64,000 bases of DNA from Chamaelirium japonicum (Eukaryota > Streptophyta > Magnoliopsida > Liliales > Melanthiaceae), in the NCBI GenBank assembly GCA_947650365.1, contig OX393549.1, positions 33,403,126 to 33,467,125 of the forward strand. The letters run 5' to 3'. Positions 46,041 through 57,126 of this stretch are shown in pieces (position 1 is the stretch's first letter; each line of letters opens with the position of its first letter). A program made the translations under genes and the position numbers. Below the pieces are notes generated by a model, which had not been told where the DNA came from, made no database searches, and saw nothing but the letters and a program-made list of their open reading frames with translations.

Positions 46041-46303
46041 GTATAGGACAAGTCGCAAGTTGGATTGGGTATAACTATTAAAAGACAAAATGTAATAAGA
46101 ACTGTACATGTCAAAAAAAAAAGAAGACAAATTCCACACTTTTTTTTGGAAAATATATTGATGGAGGGAACTTGCTATGGCAAGTGCAACAAATGTTAAT
46201 GCATATGTATATGTAACCGGGTCAGTTGGGGGTGGGGTAGGCTAAACCCGACCAGCCCTAAACCCAAGTGGGTTTTATCAAACAAATTCATATCCATTTA
46301 ATC

Positions 46304-46406
<103 letters not shown>

Positions 46407-46692
46407 TAAAATGGAAGCCTCTCTCCCGTGTGGTGACGCGTGGACGTCATTTAAAGAGCTAGAATTCTTCTTCCGTGTGTGAATGCGGCTATCTTTTAAA
46501 TCCATTTAAAAGCCTACCTAAAGATGATAAATTTTCATTCAATGACATTTAATGGTTATTTGATGTTAATCACTCTCTCTCTAACAAATGAGTCACACTC
46601 ACTTCAGATTTTACACTTCTTCGAACAGTTACAATGTTGTTTTTGTCAAATGGTGTGCATCAAGCACATTCGGGCATTGTCTGGATTTTTTA

Positions 46693-46740
<48 letters not shown>

Positions 46741-47038
46741 ATGAATCAAACCTTCGTGAGTGAATCGTACTCACTCATGATTGTACATTTCTTTAGACGA
46801 TTGTGATGTCGTTTATACTAAGGGGTGTGCATCAAGCTCATCCGGGCAATGCCCGGGTTTCTTACTAGTATTTATACTAAAATGGAAGCCTCTCTCCCGT
46901 GTTGTGACACGTGTACGTCTTTTAAAGAACTAGAATTCTTCTTCCGTGTGTGAACGTGGCTCTCTTTTAAATCCATTTAAAAACCTACCATAAAGATGAT
47001 AAATTTTCATTCAATGGCATTTGATAGTCATTTGATGT

Positions 47039-47079
<41 letters not shown>

Positions 47080-47085
47080 ACAAGT

Positions 47086-47570
47086 TGATGTGATCCGACT
47101 TGGACCCAAGTCTGTTGGCCCACTCGAAGGCCCATCCTAGCATGTCATGGGTGAATAAGGCAGGATATCTCTTATGATATCTTTTAATATCTTTTTAGAT
47201 TTAAGATCTTTATTTTAGGTAAGTTGTTAGGATCATTATTGGCTTTTAAATTTGTTGCCATTTTTATCTTTTCTTTTAGCCTATTTAAAGGCCCCCATTG
47301 TAACCATTGAAAACAGATTATGATGAATGAAATTGATGGCGGATGCCTTCGTTGGCTCATGGATTTGAGTCCCCACCTTGTACCCTGATGGATTTCAGGC
47401 CCCCTTTCATCTAAGCTTCTAGTCTTTTCTTCTCTGTCACGGTTCTTAACCCCTCCGCCACTTCCTCTCGGTGATTCCTTATCACTAGTTATCCCGTTAC
47501 AAAGAAAATACAAAAAAAAAAGATTACACCGCCTCCATCAATCCCTCTTGGACGACGCGCGCCTGTATCA
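47086..47570 (+). repeat. 5' LTR of the 2.8-kb LTR element
   Basis: This 485-bp LTR matches 49391-49874 at about 98 percent by eye. It is preceded by CAAGT. Confidence 0.9.
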
Positions 47571-49390
47571 AGTTGATATCAGAGCTCCGGGCTTCGCGGC
47601 GTTTCCGTATCACGAACGATCTTCGCTTCGATCGTCATCGTCCATCGTCCATCGTCATCGTCATCGTCGCCGGTCCATCGTCACCATCCTCACCGATTCG
47701 GCGCCATCTTCTTCTGGTACGTCGCCCTACAATCCCAACAAAAAAAAAAAAGAAGAAGAGAGATCAGATCTGTTGAGAGAAAAAAAGAGAAGAGAGAAAG
47801 CATACCTCCTTCAACCGCGAACCTTCTCCTTTGCCGCCCGCCCGTCCACCGCAGGCCGCCCCTTCCTCTCGCTCCACCCACCAAACCGCCACCTCTTTCC
47901 GTGCTCCCGCGCACCCCGCAACCATAAAAAAAAAAACCCCATCAGATCTGTGATAGCAGCAGAAAAAAGAAAGAAGAAGAAAAAGAAAAGGAAAGAAAGA
48001 AAAGAAAAGGAAAGAAGAAGAAAAAGAAGAAGGAAAGGAAGAAAAAGGAAAAGAAAGAATAGAAGGAAAGAAGAAAATGGAAGAAAAGGGAAGAAAAGAA
48101 GGAAAGAACGAAAAAAAAAAGAGTACCGTACTTGCTGTGCTGCCGCTGTTGTGCTGCTTGCTGCCCATTGCTGCCGCCCTTTTCCTCTGCCCTATTTGCA
48201 AACAAAAGCCCAAACAAACCCTAAGCTATAACCCCCTTTAATCCCTTCCTTTACCTCTCATCCACACCCTTTGATATCCATCCAAAGGCCACTAAACATA
48301 ACCAATTCCCACTGTTTTTTTTTAAAAGACCAATTCAGCCTACAACTTAAATTCCAGATCCGACTTTCATTTTCGGATCCAACCCGTTTACAAACAGACC
48401 CGTCAAGGCCCTATAACTTCAAAACCCCATATCTTTCTTATTTTTCATCCGATTTGGACGTTCTTGGTACCGAATCGAAGCCATTTTCGAGCTCTACGCA
48501 TTTATACCATCCATAGAAATTTTCAGTGAACCAGTAATTACAGATTTTCAGATTTACCCCTGGACCACATTTCCACCATTGTGACATGGATGCCAAGATG
48601 CAAGGGTTGATTCGTTGTCATCAAGGGAACAACTCCGTCTATGAGTATACTTCAGCGTTCTATCGACGCATGACTGGCTATGGTTTTTTAGAGAAAGATT
48701 TCTTGACAGTGGTACTGTACGTTAGAGGACTCCGCTCCGACATAAAGGGCAAGTTTTCATCTAGATCTTGGAGGGATTTGGACGAAGCCTATGAGATAGC
48801 TTGTGAGATTGAATGAGAGTTACAGCAAATGGCCTCACCTCTAGTGGCCTCCACGGATAAGTCTCCACCTCCAGCACTTCCAGTAGAGCCTCCATCACCG
48901 ACAGAGCTTCCTCCAGTTGTATCTTTGGTGGATCCATTACCTCCAGTACCACCACCAGCAGACAAGCTCCCCCCTCCAGAGGATCTTCTGCCGCTTGCTA
49001 TGCTACCACCTACTGCGGATTCTTTCGAGATGGTCTCTCTAGCTGAGCTTCAACAGATTGATTTTCTTGGGCTAAACCGACTATTGGTGCCTACAGTGTT
49101 TGTTCAACTCTACCTCCGTTCAGGCGAGCCGATGTTCGAGCTATCGCAGCGGTCTGATATTACGATCCGACTCGGTCGTCTACCCCAGCACTACTTTGAT
49201 GTGTGTTTCCAGATCGACGACAGTGATACCTTCTCATGGGACCCCGGTGGTAACTTCGGTATAGTAAGACATCATTTGTTGGGCCTCCACCATCAGCTCC
49301 TGACGACAAATACCACATCGGCGACAACCTCGATGATGATTGCGCTTTACCGTATGAACTCGAGGGCGAGTTCTTCGCAGCGGAAGTGAA

Positions 49391-49874
49391 TGATGTGATC
49401 CGACTTGGACCCAAGCCCGTTGGCCCACTCGAAGGCCCATCCTAGCATGCCATGGGTGAATAAGGCAGGATATCTCTTATGATATCTTTTAATATCTTTT
49501 TAGATTTAAGATCTTTATTTTAGGCAAGTTGTTAGGATCATTATTGGCTTTTAAATTTTTGCCATTTTTATTTTTTCTTTTAGCCTATTTAAAGGCCCCC
49601 ATTGTAACCATTGAAGACAGATTATGATGAATGAAATTGATGGCGGATGCCTTCGTCGGCTCATGGATTTGAGTCCCCACCTTGTACCCTGATGGATTTC
49701 AGGCCCCCTTTCATCTAAGCTTCTAGTCTTTTCTTCTCTGTCACGGTTCTTACCCCCTCCGCCACTTCCTCTCGGTGATTCCTTATCACTAGTTATCCCG
49801 TTACAAAGAAAATACAAAAAAAAAAGATTACACCGCCTCCATCAATCCCTCTTGGACGACGCGCGCCTGCATCA
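49391..49874 (+). repeat. 3' LTR of the 2.8-kb LTR element
   Basis: This 484-bp LTR is preceded by a short purine tract GCGGAAGTGAA that could be the polypurine primer. It is followed by CAAGT and the rest of the Helitron unit. Confidence 0.9.
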
Positions 49875-50769
49875 CAAGTGAATCACACTCACTTCAGATT
49901 TCATACTTCTTCGAACAGTTGTGATGTCATCTTTGCCAAATGGCGTGCATCAAGCACATTCGGGCATTGTCCGGGTTTCTTACTAGTCTATATATCTATA
50001 CTAAAATGGAAGCCTCTCTTCCATGTTGTGACATGTGGACGTCTTTTAAAGAGCTAGAATTCTTCTTTCGTGTGTGAACGCGGCTCTCTTTTAAATCCAT
50101 TTAAAACCCACCGTAAAGATGATAAATTTTCATTCAATGGCATTTAATGGTCATTTGATGTTAAGCTCTCTCTTTCTCTCTCTCTCTAACAAGTGAATCA
50201 CACTCACTTCAGATTTCACACTTCTTCGAATAGTTGCGATGCCATCTTTGCCAAATGGCATGCATCAAACACATTCGGGCATTGCCCGTGTTTCTTACTA
50301 GTATCTATACTAAAATGGAAGCCTCTCTCCCGTGTTTTGATACGTGGACATTTTTTAAAGAACTAGAATTCTTCTATCGTGTGTGAACGCGACTCTCTTT
50401 TAAATCCATTTTAAAACCTACCATAAAGATGATAAATTTTTATTCAATGACATTTAATGGTCATTTTGATGTTAATCTCTCTTTCTCTAACAAGTGAATC
50501 ACACTCACTTCAGATTTCACACTTTTTCGAACAATTGTGATGTCGTCTTTGCCAAATGGCGTGCATCATGCACATTCGGGCATTGCTCGGGTTTCTTACT
50601 AGTATATCTAAAATGGAAGCCTCTCTCCCGTGTTGTGACATGTGAACATCTTTTAAAGAGCTGGAATTCTTCTTCCGTGTGTGAACACGGCTCTCTTCTA
50701 AATTCATTTAAAAACCTACCATAAAGATGATAAATTTTCATTCAATGACATTTAATGGTCATTTGATGC

Positions 50770-50820
<51 letters not shown>

Positions 50821-51090
50821 ACAAGTGAATCACACTCACTTCAGATTTCACACTTCTTCGAAAAGTTGTGATGTCATCTTTGTCAAATGGCATGCATCAA
50901 GCACATTTGGGCATTGCCCAGGTTTCTTACCAGTATATACTAAAATGAAAGCCATCTTCCGTGTTGTGACACGTGGACGTCTTTTAAAGAGCTAGAATTC
51001 TTCTTCTGTGTGTGAACGCAGCTTTTTTTAAAATATATTTAAAAACCTACCATAAAAATGATATATTTTCATTTAATGGTCATTTGATAT

Positions 51091-51143
<53 letters not shown>

Positions 51144-52453
51144 ACAAGTGAATCACACTCACTTCATATTTCACACTTCTTCGAACAGTTGCGATGTCGT
51201 CTTTGCCAAATGGCATGCATCAAGCACATTCGGGCATTGTCTGGGTTTCTTACTAGTATCTATGCTAAAATAGAAGCCTCTTTCTCGTGTTGTGACATGT
51301 GGATTTCTTTTAAAGAGTTAGAATTCTTCTTCCATGTGTGAATGCGGCTATCTTTTAAGTCCATTTAAAAACCTATCAAAAATATGATAAATTTTCATTC
51401 AATGACATTTAATGGTCATTTGATGTTAATCTCTCTCTATAACAAGTGAATCACACTCACTTCAGATTTCACACTTCTTCGAACAGTTGTCATGTCGTCT
51501 TTGCCAAATGGCATGCATCAAGCACATTCGGGCATTGCCTGAGTTTCTTACTAGTCTATCTATACTATATACTAAAACGGAAGCCTCTCTCCCGTGTTGT
51601 GACACGTGGACGTCTTTTAAAGAACCTTAATCATTCTTCCATGTGTGAACATGGCTCAGCTTTAAATCCTATTAAAAAACTACCATAAAGATAATAAAAC
51701 ACCCATTCAATGGCATTTAATTATCAATTGATGTTAATCTCTCTCCCTCCCTCTCTCTCTCTCTCTAATAAGTGAATCACACTCATTTTAGATTTTATAC
51801 TTCTTCGAACAGTTGTGATGTCATATGTGCCAAATGGCTATGCATCAAGCTCATCTGGGCATTGCCCGGGTTTCTTACTAGTATATATACTAAAATGGAA
51901 GCCTCTCTCCCGTGTTGTGACATGTAGACGTCTATTAAAGAGCTATAATTCTTCTTCCGTATGTGAACGCGACTCTCTTTTAAATCATTTAAAAACCTAT
52001 CATGATAAATTTTATTCAATGACATTTAATGGTCATTTGATGTTAATCTCTCTCTCTCTCTCTATAACAAGTGAATCATACTCACTTCAGATTTCACACT
52101 TTTTCAAATAGTTATGATGTCGTCTTTGCCAAATGACATGCATCAAGCACATTCGGGCATTACCCGGGTTTCTTACTAGTATCTATACTAAAATGGAAGC
52201 CTCTCTCTCGTGTTATGACAAGTGGATATTTTTTAAAGATCTAGAATTCGTCTCCGTGTGGCTCTCTTTTAAATCCATTTAAAAACCCACCATAAAGATG
52301 ATAAATTTTCATTCAATGGCATTTAATGGTCATTTGATGTTAATCTCTCTCGCACTCACTTAAGATTTCATACTTCTTCGAACAATTGTGATGTCATCTA
52401 TACCAAATGGTGTACATCAAATGTATTCGGACATTGTCCAGGCTTCTTACTAG

Positions 52454-52815
52454 TTCCATTATAATTTCCAAACCCGTCCCAATACTCCAATAGTGTTGGA
52501 TCGGGTTACCCGCTAAACCCGTTTAGTTGCATCCCCCAGATCCAATTCCTTTGGTCCGGGACTCGGGTACAATATACGTGTCCGTTGCCTGCATGATCAT
52601 AGATCCGCTCCCCACGCCTCACCACCACTGCTTCTAACTTCTCCCACCCTTTCAACAAGAACATCCTAGGAAGCCGACACGTGTCTCCCTTCCCGCCAGA
52701 TCTACTCCCCAGTGGGTGGAGTGGGTCCCAATCTCTTTCCCGTTCTCAACCCCCGTTCGTCTCTTTCCCCAACCTCGATCTCTCGTCCCTGCTCTTAGTC
52801 GCTCGTAACTGAAGA
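52454..52815 (+). promoter_or_regulatory. Upstream region of the DUF7733 gene
   Basis: The Helitron array ends at 52453. The 362 bases to the first ATG are C-rich near the gene, with pyrimidine-rich leader sequence (CCGTTCGTCTCTTTCCCC near 52751). No clear TATA box is seen. If the gene starts here, its promoter is built directly on the edge of the array. Confidence 0.35.
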
Positions 52816-52888
52816 ATGTCAGGCGGAGTGGGCCCCACCGGCGACGGGATCCTCCTCCCGAGCGAGGAGGCGGACCGGAAGGCCCTGC
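52816..52888 (+). other. Out-of-frame N-terminal segment of the DUF7733 gene
   Basis: The ATG at 52816 reads MSGGVGPTGDGILLPSEEAD, which looks like the expected start of this protein family. It is in the +1 frame relative to the main reading frame. Joining the two would need a one-base shift between about 52870 and 52930. Either the gene is damaged or the base call is wrong. Confidence 0.55.
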
Positions 52889-53548
52889 ATGATCCGACCG
52901 CCGCCCACTCTCCCCACCGTCGCTTCCCTCTCCTTCCGCCAGCTCAACGCCCTCGCCGTCGTCACCGTCCTCACCGCCTCCGGCATGGTCTCCGCGGAGG
53001 ACCTCGCCTTCGCCACCTTCTCCCTCGCCTACCTCTACTTCCTCTCCTCCGCCGCCTTCCCCTCCTGCCCGCCCGACGACGGCCACGCCCCCGTCTTCGG
53101 CGAGCGCAACCCCCTCCTCGCCGTCTGGGTTGCGGCGGGGGCCCTCGTCGGCCTCGTCCTCCCCGTCGCCTACATCCTCGACGGCGTGCTCCAGGGCGAC
53201 AAGGAAGGGATCAAGGCCGCCGCCCCGCACGTGTTCCTGCTTGCGTGCCAGGTCTTCACGGAAGGGGTCACCTTCACCCGCCGCTTCTCCCTCCCGATGC
53301 GCGCCTTCGTCCCCGTCCTCTACAACGCCAAGCGGCTCTTCACCATCTCCGACTGGGTGCGGGGCGAGATCGGGAAGGCGGAGGAGGGATCGCCGCGCCG
53401 GTTGCTAATCGGCCGCTGGCTGGCCGTCGCCAACCTCCTCTTCTGGGCCTTCAACCTATTGGGCTTTTTACTCCCCGTCTACCTCCCCCGGGCCTTGAAG
53501 CGATATTATGCTCCCGTTCCGCTCTCCTCCTCTAAGCCCAAGCTCTAA
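52889..53548 (+). CDS. Small membrane protein, DUF7733 type, single exon
   Basis: The frame encodes 219 residues with no intron. The SLSFRQLNALAV block and four hydrophobic segments are visible: about residues 19-34 (NALAVVTVLTASGMV), 38-56 (DLAFATFSLAYLYFLSSAAF region), 78-98 (LLAVWVAAGALVGLVLPVAYI region) and 179-200 (AVANLLFWAFNLLGFLLPVY region). A conserved middle part contains VFTEGVTFTRRFSLPMRAF and VPVLYNAKRLFTI. This matches the plant DUF7733 membrane-protein family as I remember it; the function is unknown. Base composition is very GC-rich with C at most third positions, unlike the surroundings. Proteins of this family usually begin MSGGVGPT. That sequence is present at 52816 but in another frame, which runs to about 52885, so the true N-terminus is probably cut off by a one-base change; otherwise the Met at 52889 is used. 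Confidence 0.8.
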   Translation: MIRPPPTLPTVASLSFRQLNALAVVTVLTASGMVSAEDLAFATFSLAYLYFLSSAAFPSCPPDDGHAPVFGERNPLLAVWVAAGALVGLVLPVAYILDGVLQGDKEGIKAAAPHVFLLACQVFTEGVTFTRRFSLPMRAFVPVLYNAKRLFTISDWVRGEIGKAEEGSPRRLLIGRWLAVANLLFWAFNLLGFLLPVYLPRALKRYYAPVPLSSSKPKL

Positions 53549-53996
53549 GTGACACTTCCTTTTATTTATTAAATATTAAATATTAGCCACTACTTGGTAT
53601 TTCAAAGCCACCAAGCTTTGGATTGTTGAGGAGTCCTGTGGTTCCAATGGGGTTGTCTCCTCTCATTTTGATGTAATTTTTATTTTCTGAAACAAAATAA
53701 ATAACATTTTTGGTTTCTCTCAGCGGCCCTCCCTCGGTGCTCCACCCCATCCCTTCCCACCGACGTTCCTCACTGCAACATAAATGACATTTTTCGGTGC
53801 TATAATTGACGGCCAATGTCCACCCCGCCAGTTATGATTGTTTATTTTATTGAAGGAAAAGGTATAAACGATGACTCGATCATCAAAAAACTTATCAAAC
53901 ATGCATGGCAGCCTGTTCCCCACCACCGGAAAAGTAGGCAAATGCGGCTGTCATTGCCCCGGCAACCGAAAAAGGGTGAGGTCAAATGCCGGGGCT

Positions 53997-54149
53997 TAGA
54001 GCATATCCAACCATCCTCCATAACTCCGAAATGGAAGTGGAAACCCCTCCAATCGTCCTCCATTTCTACCTTTATTTTGGAGATTTGTATTTTTGGCCTG
54101 CATATTTGAAGGTTTGGAGGGATTTGGAGGACAACCTGCGTAACACTGT
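53997..54149 (+). mobile_element. Left part of a MITE-like element interrupted by a LINE
   Basis: The sequence TTAGAGCATATCCAACCATCC starts here. The complement of 56243-56265 reads TTATGAGAGCATCTTCAATG. GAGCATCTCCAACC termini next to TTA are common in Tourist-like elements. The LINE at 54150-56046 would then sit inside. Tentative. Confidence 0.35.
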
Positions 54150-56046
54150 TCATCATGCTTAATGTCAAAAACACTCTTTGTGGTCGAGCTCTTGAGAGCG
54201 AAGGGTTTTTCTGAGGCGTCCTCAAAGATCGCTTACCAGATAAATGGAGTGCAAAGCAAGGAGTTCAAAGTGTACGAAGGCCTAAAGCAGGGGTGCCCTC
54301 TGTCTCCTTATCTTTTCATCTTGGTAGTTAATGTGTTCGACGCCCTGATCAAGAAGGTGAATTTCAAGGGTCTAATAAAGGGGATAGGGGGATCGAAGAG
54401 GGTGGTCCACTTTCAACCTACCCTACATCCACGACTCTCTCCTTTTATATGAATCTTGTCCTTTCCAGCTGGGGTTGAAGATAAACTTCCTTAAGAGTAA
54501 TATTTTCTTTATTGGCAACAGAGAGGATCTTGGGAGGGCTTTTGCTAGAATGCTGAATTGCAAAGAAGCGAACCTTCCAATGAAGTACATGGGATCCCGG
54601 TCAGTGACAGTGCTCTGAAGAGGAAAAAGTGGGAGAAACTGATTCAGAAGATCGACATTAGGCTGGAGAGTTGGCAAGGACGGTTCCCCTCCATAGGTGG
54701 GGCGTTTGGTCATGGTGAACACAATCCTGTCGTCCATCCCTTCTTACTACCTGGCTTACTTCTAATTTCATACGTGGGTGATAGACCATATCGACAAGAT
54801 TCATAGATCCTTCCTCTGGCGAGGTATTGACGGTTCAGGGGGGTCCTACAACCTGTTGAGGTGGGACCAGGTTTGCCTCCCGAAGAAGCTTGAAGTCCTT
54901 GGAGTGCTAGATCTGAGGAGGTTCAATATCTCGATATTGGGCAAATGGTGGTGCAGGCTTCAACAAGATGATGGTGGTTCATGGAGAGATATCCTGCTTG
55001 CTAGATATTTTAGAAGATTCTCCCCCATCCAAGCCAGGAGTAGATTTTCGAGCAGAGTTTCTCCTTTCTGGCGAGGGATTCTAAAGGTATGTGACGTCTA
55101 CAAGCGTGGCAACATTTTATCTTTGGATGACGACCGCAACATCAGTTTCTGGGAGGATGCATGATTGGGTGACATGCGCTGAGCCACCTGTTCCCGCACC
55201 TTTATGCATTGGCCAGGGTTCATGGGACCTTGGTGTGCTCTCAGGCACGGTTTTTGAGATGCATTTGGTGTTGGAGTCCATATCTCAAAATACCATTGAC
55301 GTTGGAGAGAGAGTGAGACTGGGAGGATTTGATATATGCAGCTACTCCAGGCAGCTAGCTTTCGTACGGGGTCAGATAGTGTATACTGGTGTTGGCACTC
55401 TTCGGGGACCTTCTCGGTGATATCTTTCTATAGGCGTTTGTTACCTCAAGGCAAGAACTACAGTCCTTCAAAAGCTATCTTGAGAGTGAAAGCCCTAACG
55501 AAGATCAAGGACTTCTCCCCTTTTGGCAGCTAGGAATAAGATCCTAACCAAGCGAACCAATTCAAGAGGAGGAACCCGAATGTCACAGACTCTTCTTGCA
55601 CCTTTTGTCTATCAGAGGAAGAGAGTGCATCCCACCTACTCCTTTCTTGCCCCGTCACTCGGCGGGTATTGGGATCACTTTAAGAGCAGATGTGGGATCT
55701 CATCCCACTCAAGGAACATAAAGGCACTTTGGTCTACATGGAGTAGGAGGAGGGTGAAGAAGGAGCTTCGTGGTCCTTGAGATATTTTAGCGATGGCCAT
55801 TCTTTAGGTTATCTGGCTAGAAATGAACAATCGGATCTTCAATGGCAAAACGTCAAAGGTCGAAGCGCTTCGGAAATCAGTGTTCTCGATCTTCAAGCTT
55901 TGGATCATTCCATGGGTTGGTTCCTTCAATGAGGAAGCACGGAATTTTTGTAATCGTATTGTAACCTGATTCTCTAGCTTAATATAACTAGTCAGGGTTG
56001 CCTAGCTAACCCTCTCTCCTTCTGGAGTTCTCCAAAAAAAAAAAAA
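54150..56046 (+). pseudogene. 5'-truncated L1-type LINE with poly(A) tail
   Basis: The translation shows reverse-transcriptase motifs INGVQSKEF and GLKQGCPLSPYLFILVV, then GLKINFLKSN, LNCKEANLPMKYMGSPV, KWEKLIQKIDIRLESWQGR, RSFLWRG and WDQVCLPKKLEVLGVLDLRRFN. It continues to a C-terminal region like the zf-RVT domain (ALTKIKDF, then NRIFNGK near 55830). It ends with GTTCTCCAAAAAAAAAAAAA at 56033-56046. There are many stops and frame changes. The FADD region is missing or damaged near 54415. The 5' end with ORF1 and endonuclease is absent, as usual for incomplete reverse transcription. Confidence 0.85.
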
Positions 56047-57126
56047 ACCTTAGCTTTGTCTTATTTCCTTTTATCCCAATTAACATTTGTGTCCCAAATC
56101 ATGTATATAAATAGAATTTTTTAATATATAATGGGGATTTCAAAGAGTTTTTTAATATAAAGTAGAGAGAGAAAATAAAAAATAAAGGCTTGTGATTGGA
56201 GTGCATGTGCCTGCAAATTAATTTATCTCCAAATAGAGTACACCATTGAAGATGCTCTCATAATGGCCGCCAATTTAGATCACAGTTGACCACCCAAATG
56301 TGATGGTCAACTCAGCGACCGAATTTAATGATGCATTTGCAGTGGCCTGACCACTGTAAAAGTGGTACATATATGGGGTTTACAAAATATCTAAAAGTTT
56401 TTTTTATTTTCCTACTCTATCACGTGAAATTTAATTGAGGTGGTCGTGCAATCTTCGTTCTTGGAGCGAGGCCAGGGTTCAAAGCTCACTTCACGTATAT
56501 AAAAAGTAATCTATTTGGCCACCAGATGTGGTGGCTAGGCCAACCGCAGAAAAATTACTATGTTTTATGTTGTAGTGCCTCCTCCTAGAGAGAGAGGCCA
56601 ACGATACTTTGAGATATTTAGTGGCTCTGATCTTCAAATGCTGGAGTTCTAAAGAGGCTTTCAAGCATGGATGCCTCAATGAACTTCGTTCTTGGATGAC
56701 GATCCAAGCTCAAAGGCTTCACTAACGCTTTACCTTCATACACTAAACCATTGATAACCCCACTAAACACTCTAGCCTCAGTGAAGTTTTGCCCTCTGAC
56801 CTTAATTTAGACATCGATGCTGCATCCATTGACGCAAGTGCCATATGTAAGGGTAAAATGTTAGCTTTAAACACCATGCTCCAAACAATAGAAGCTCTAA
56901 ACACTGGCACTGCATGACTCGATAACACGCGATCTAGTGTAAAGATCACACATTGACATATGGCAGAAGAGCTCTTGTAGATGTTCTTACTGGACCTTTG
57001 AGGTTGAGATTTAATATTCTGCATCTTTGGCATTGGCTTTTTCTCCTGAGTAAGGCTCGCAAGCTTTGCAAGATAGGCTGAGTTTGTACGTAACTGACAA
57101 CACTTTAGGGATATGTGTAGTAGGGA
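56047..57126. other. Intergenic stretch, no gene seen
   Basis: AT-rich sequence to 56265 looks like the right part of the interrupted MITE. Beyond it, a minus-strand frame of 96 codons (56743-57033) shows no recognisable domain and no good context. Nothing else can be supported. Confidence 0.3.

Larger units (their letters stand above)
47086..49874 (+). mobile_element. Non-autonomous LTR retrotransposon, 2.8 kb, in a Helitron unit
   Basis: The LTRs 47086-47570 and 49391-49874 (485 and 484 bp) begin TGATGTGATCC and end GCATCA or GTATCA. They differ at about ten positions, roughly 2 percent, so the insertion is fairly young. The target duplication is CAAGT (47081-47085 and 49875-49879). A primer-site-like TTGATATCAGAGCTC follows the 5' LTR. 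A TATA-like CCTATTTAAAGGCCC lies in each LTR. The 1.8-kb interior has purine-rich sequence, then a region at 48586-48816 resembling part of a retrotransposon Gag (YVRGLRSDIKGKFSS, DLDEAYEIACEIE) and a Pro-rich frame (48829-49389). No protease, integrase or reverse transcriptase is seen, so it would depend on other elements. Confidence 0.88.

Noticed and set aside
47548-48231. 227-codon Lys/Arg-rich frame
   Set aside because: It comes from the purine-rich interior and LTR edge of the 2.8-kb LTR element; composition-driven, no recognisable domain.
52652-53535. Long frames of 192 and 239 codons overlapping the DUF7733 gene
   Set aside because: Their Arg/Pro- or Gly/Glu-rich content is what GC-rich coding DNA gives in the wrong frames; only the 52889 frame has membrane segments and family blocks. 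The start of the 239-codon frame is kept as a possible N-terminus.
56743-57033. 96-codon minus-strand frame
   Set aside because: No domain, no splice or promoter context, and in AT-rich intergenic sequence; probably chance.
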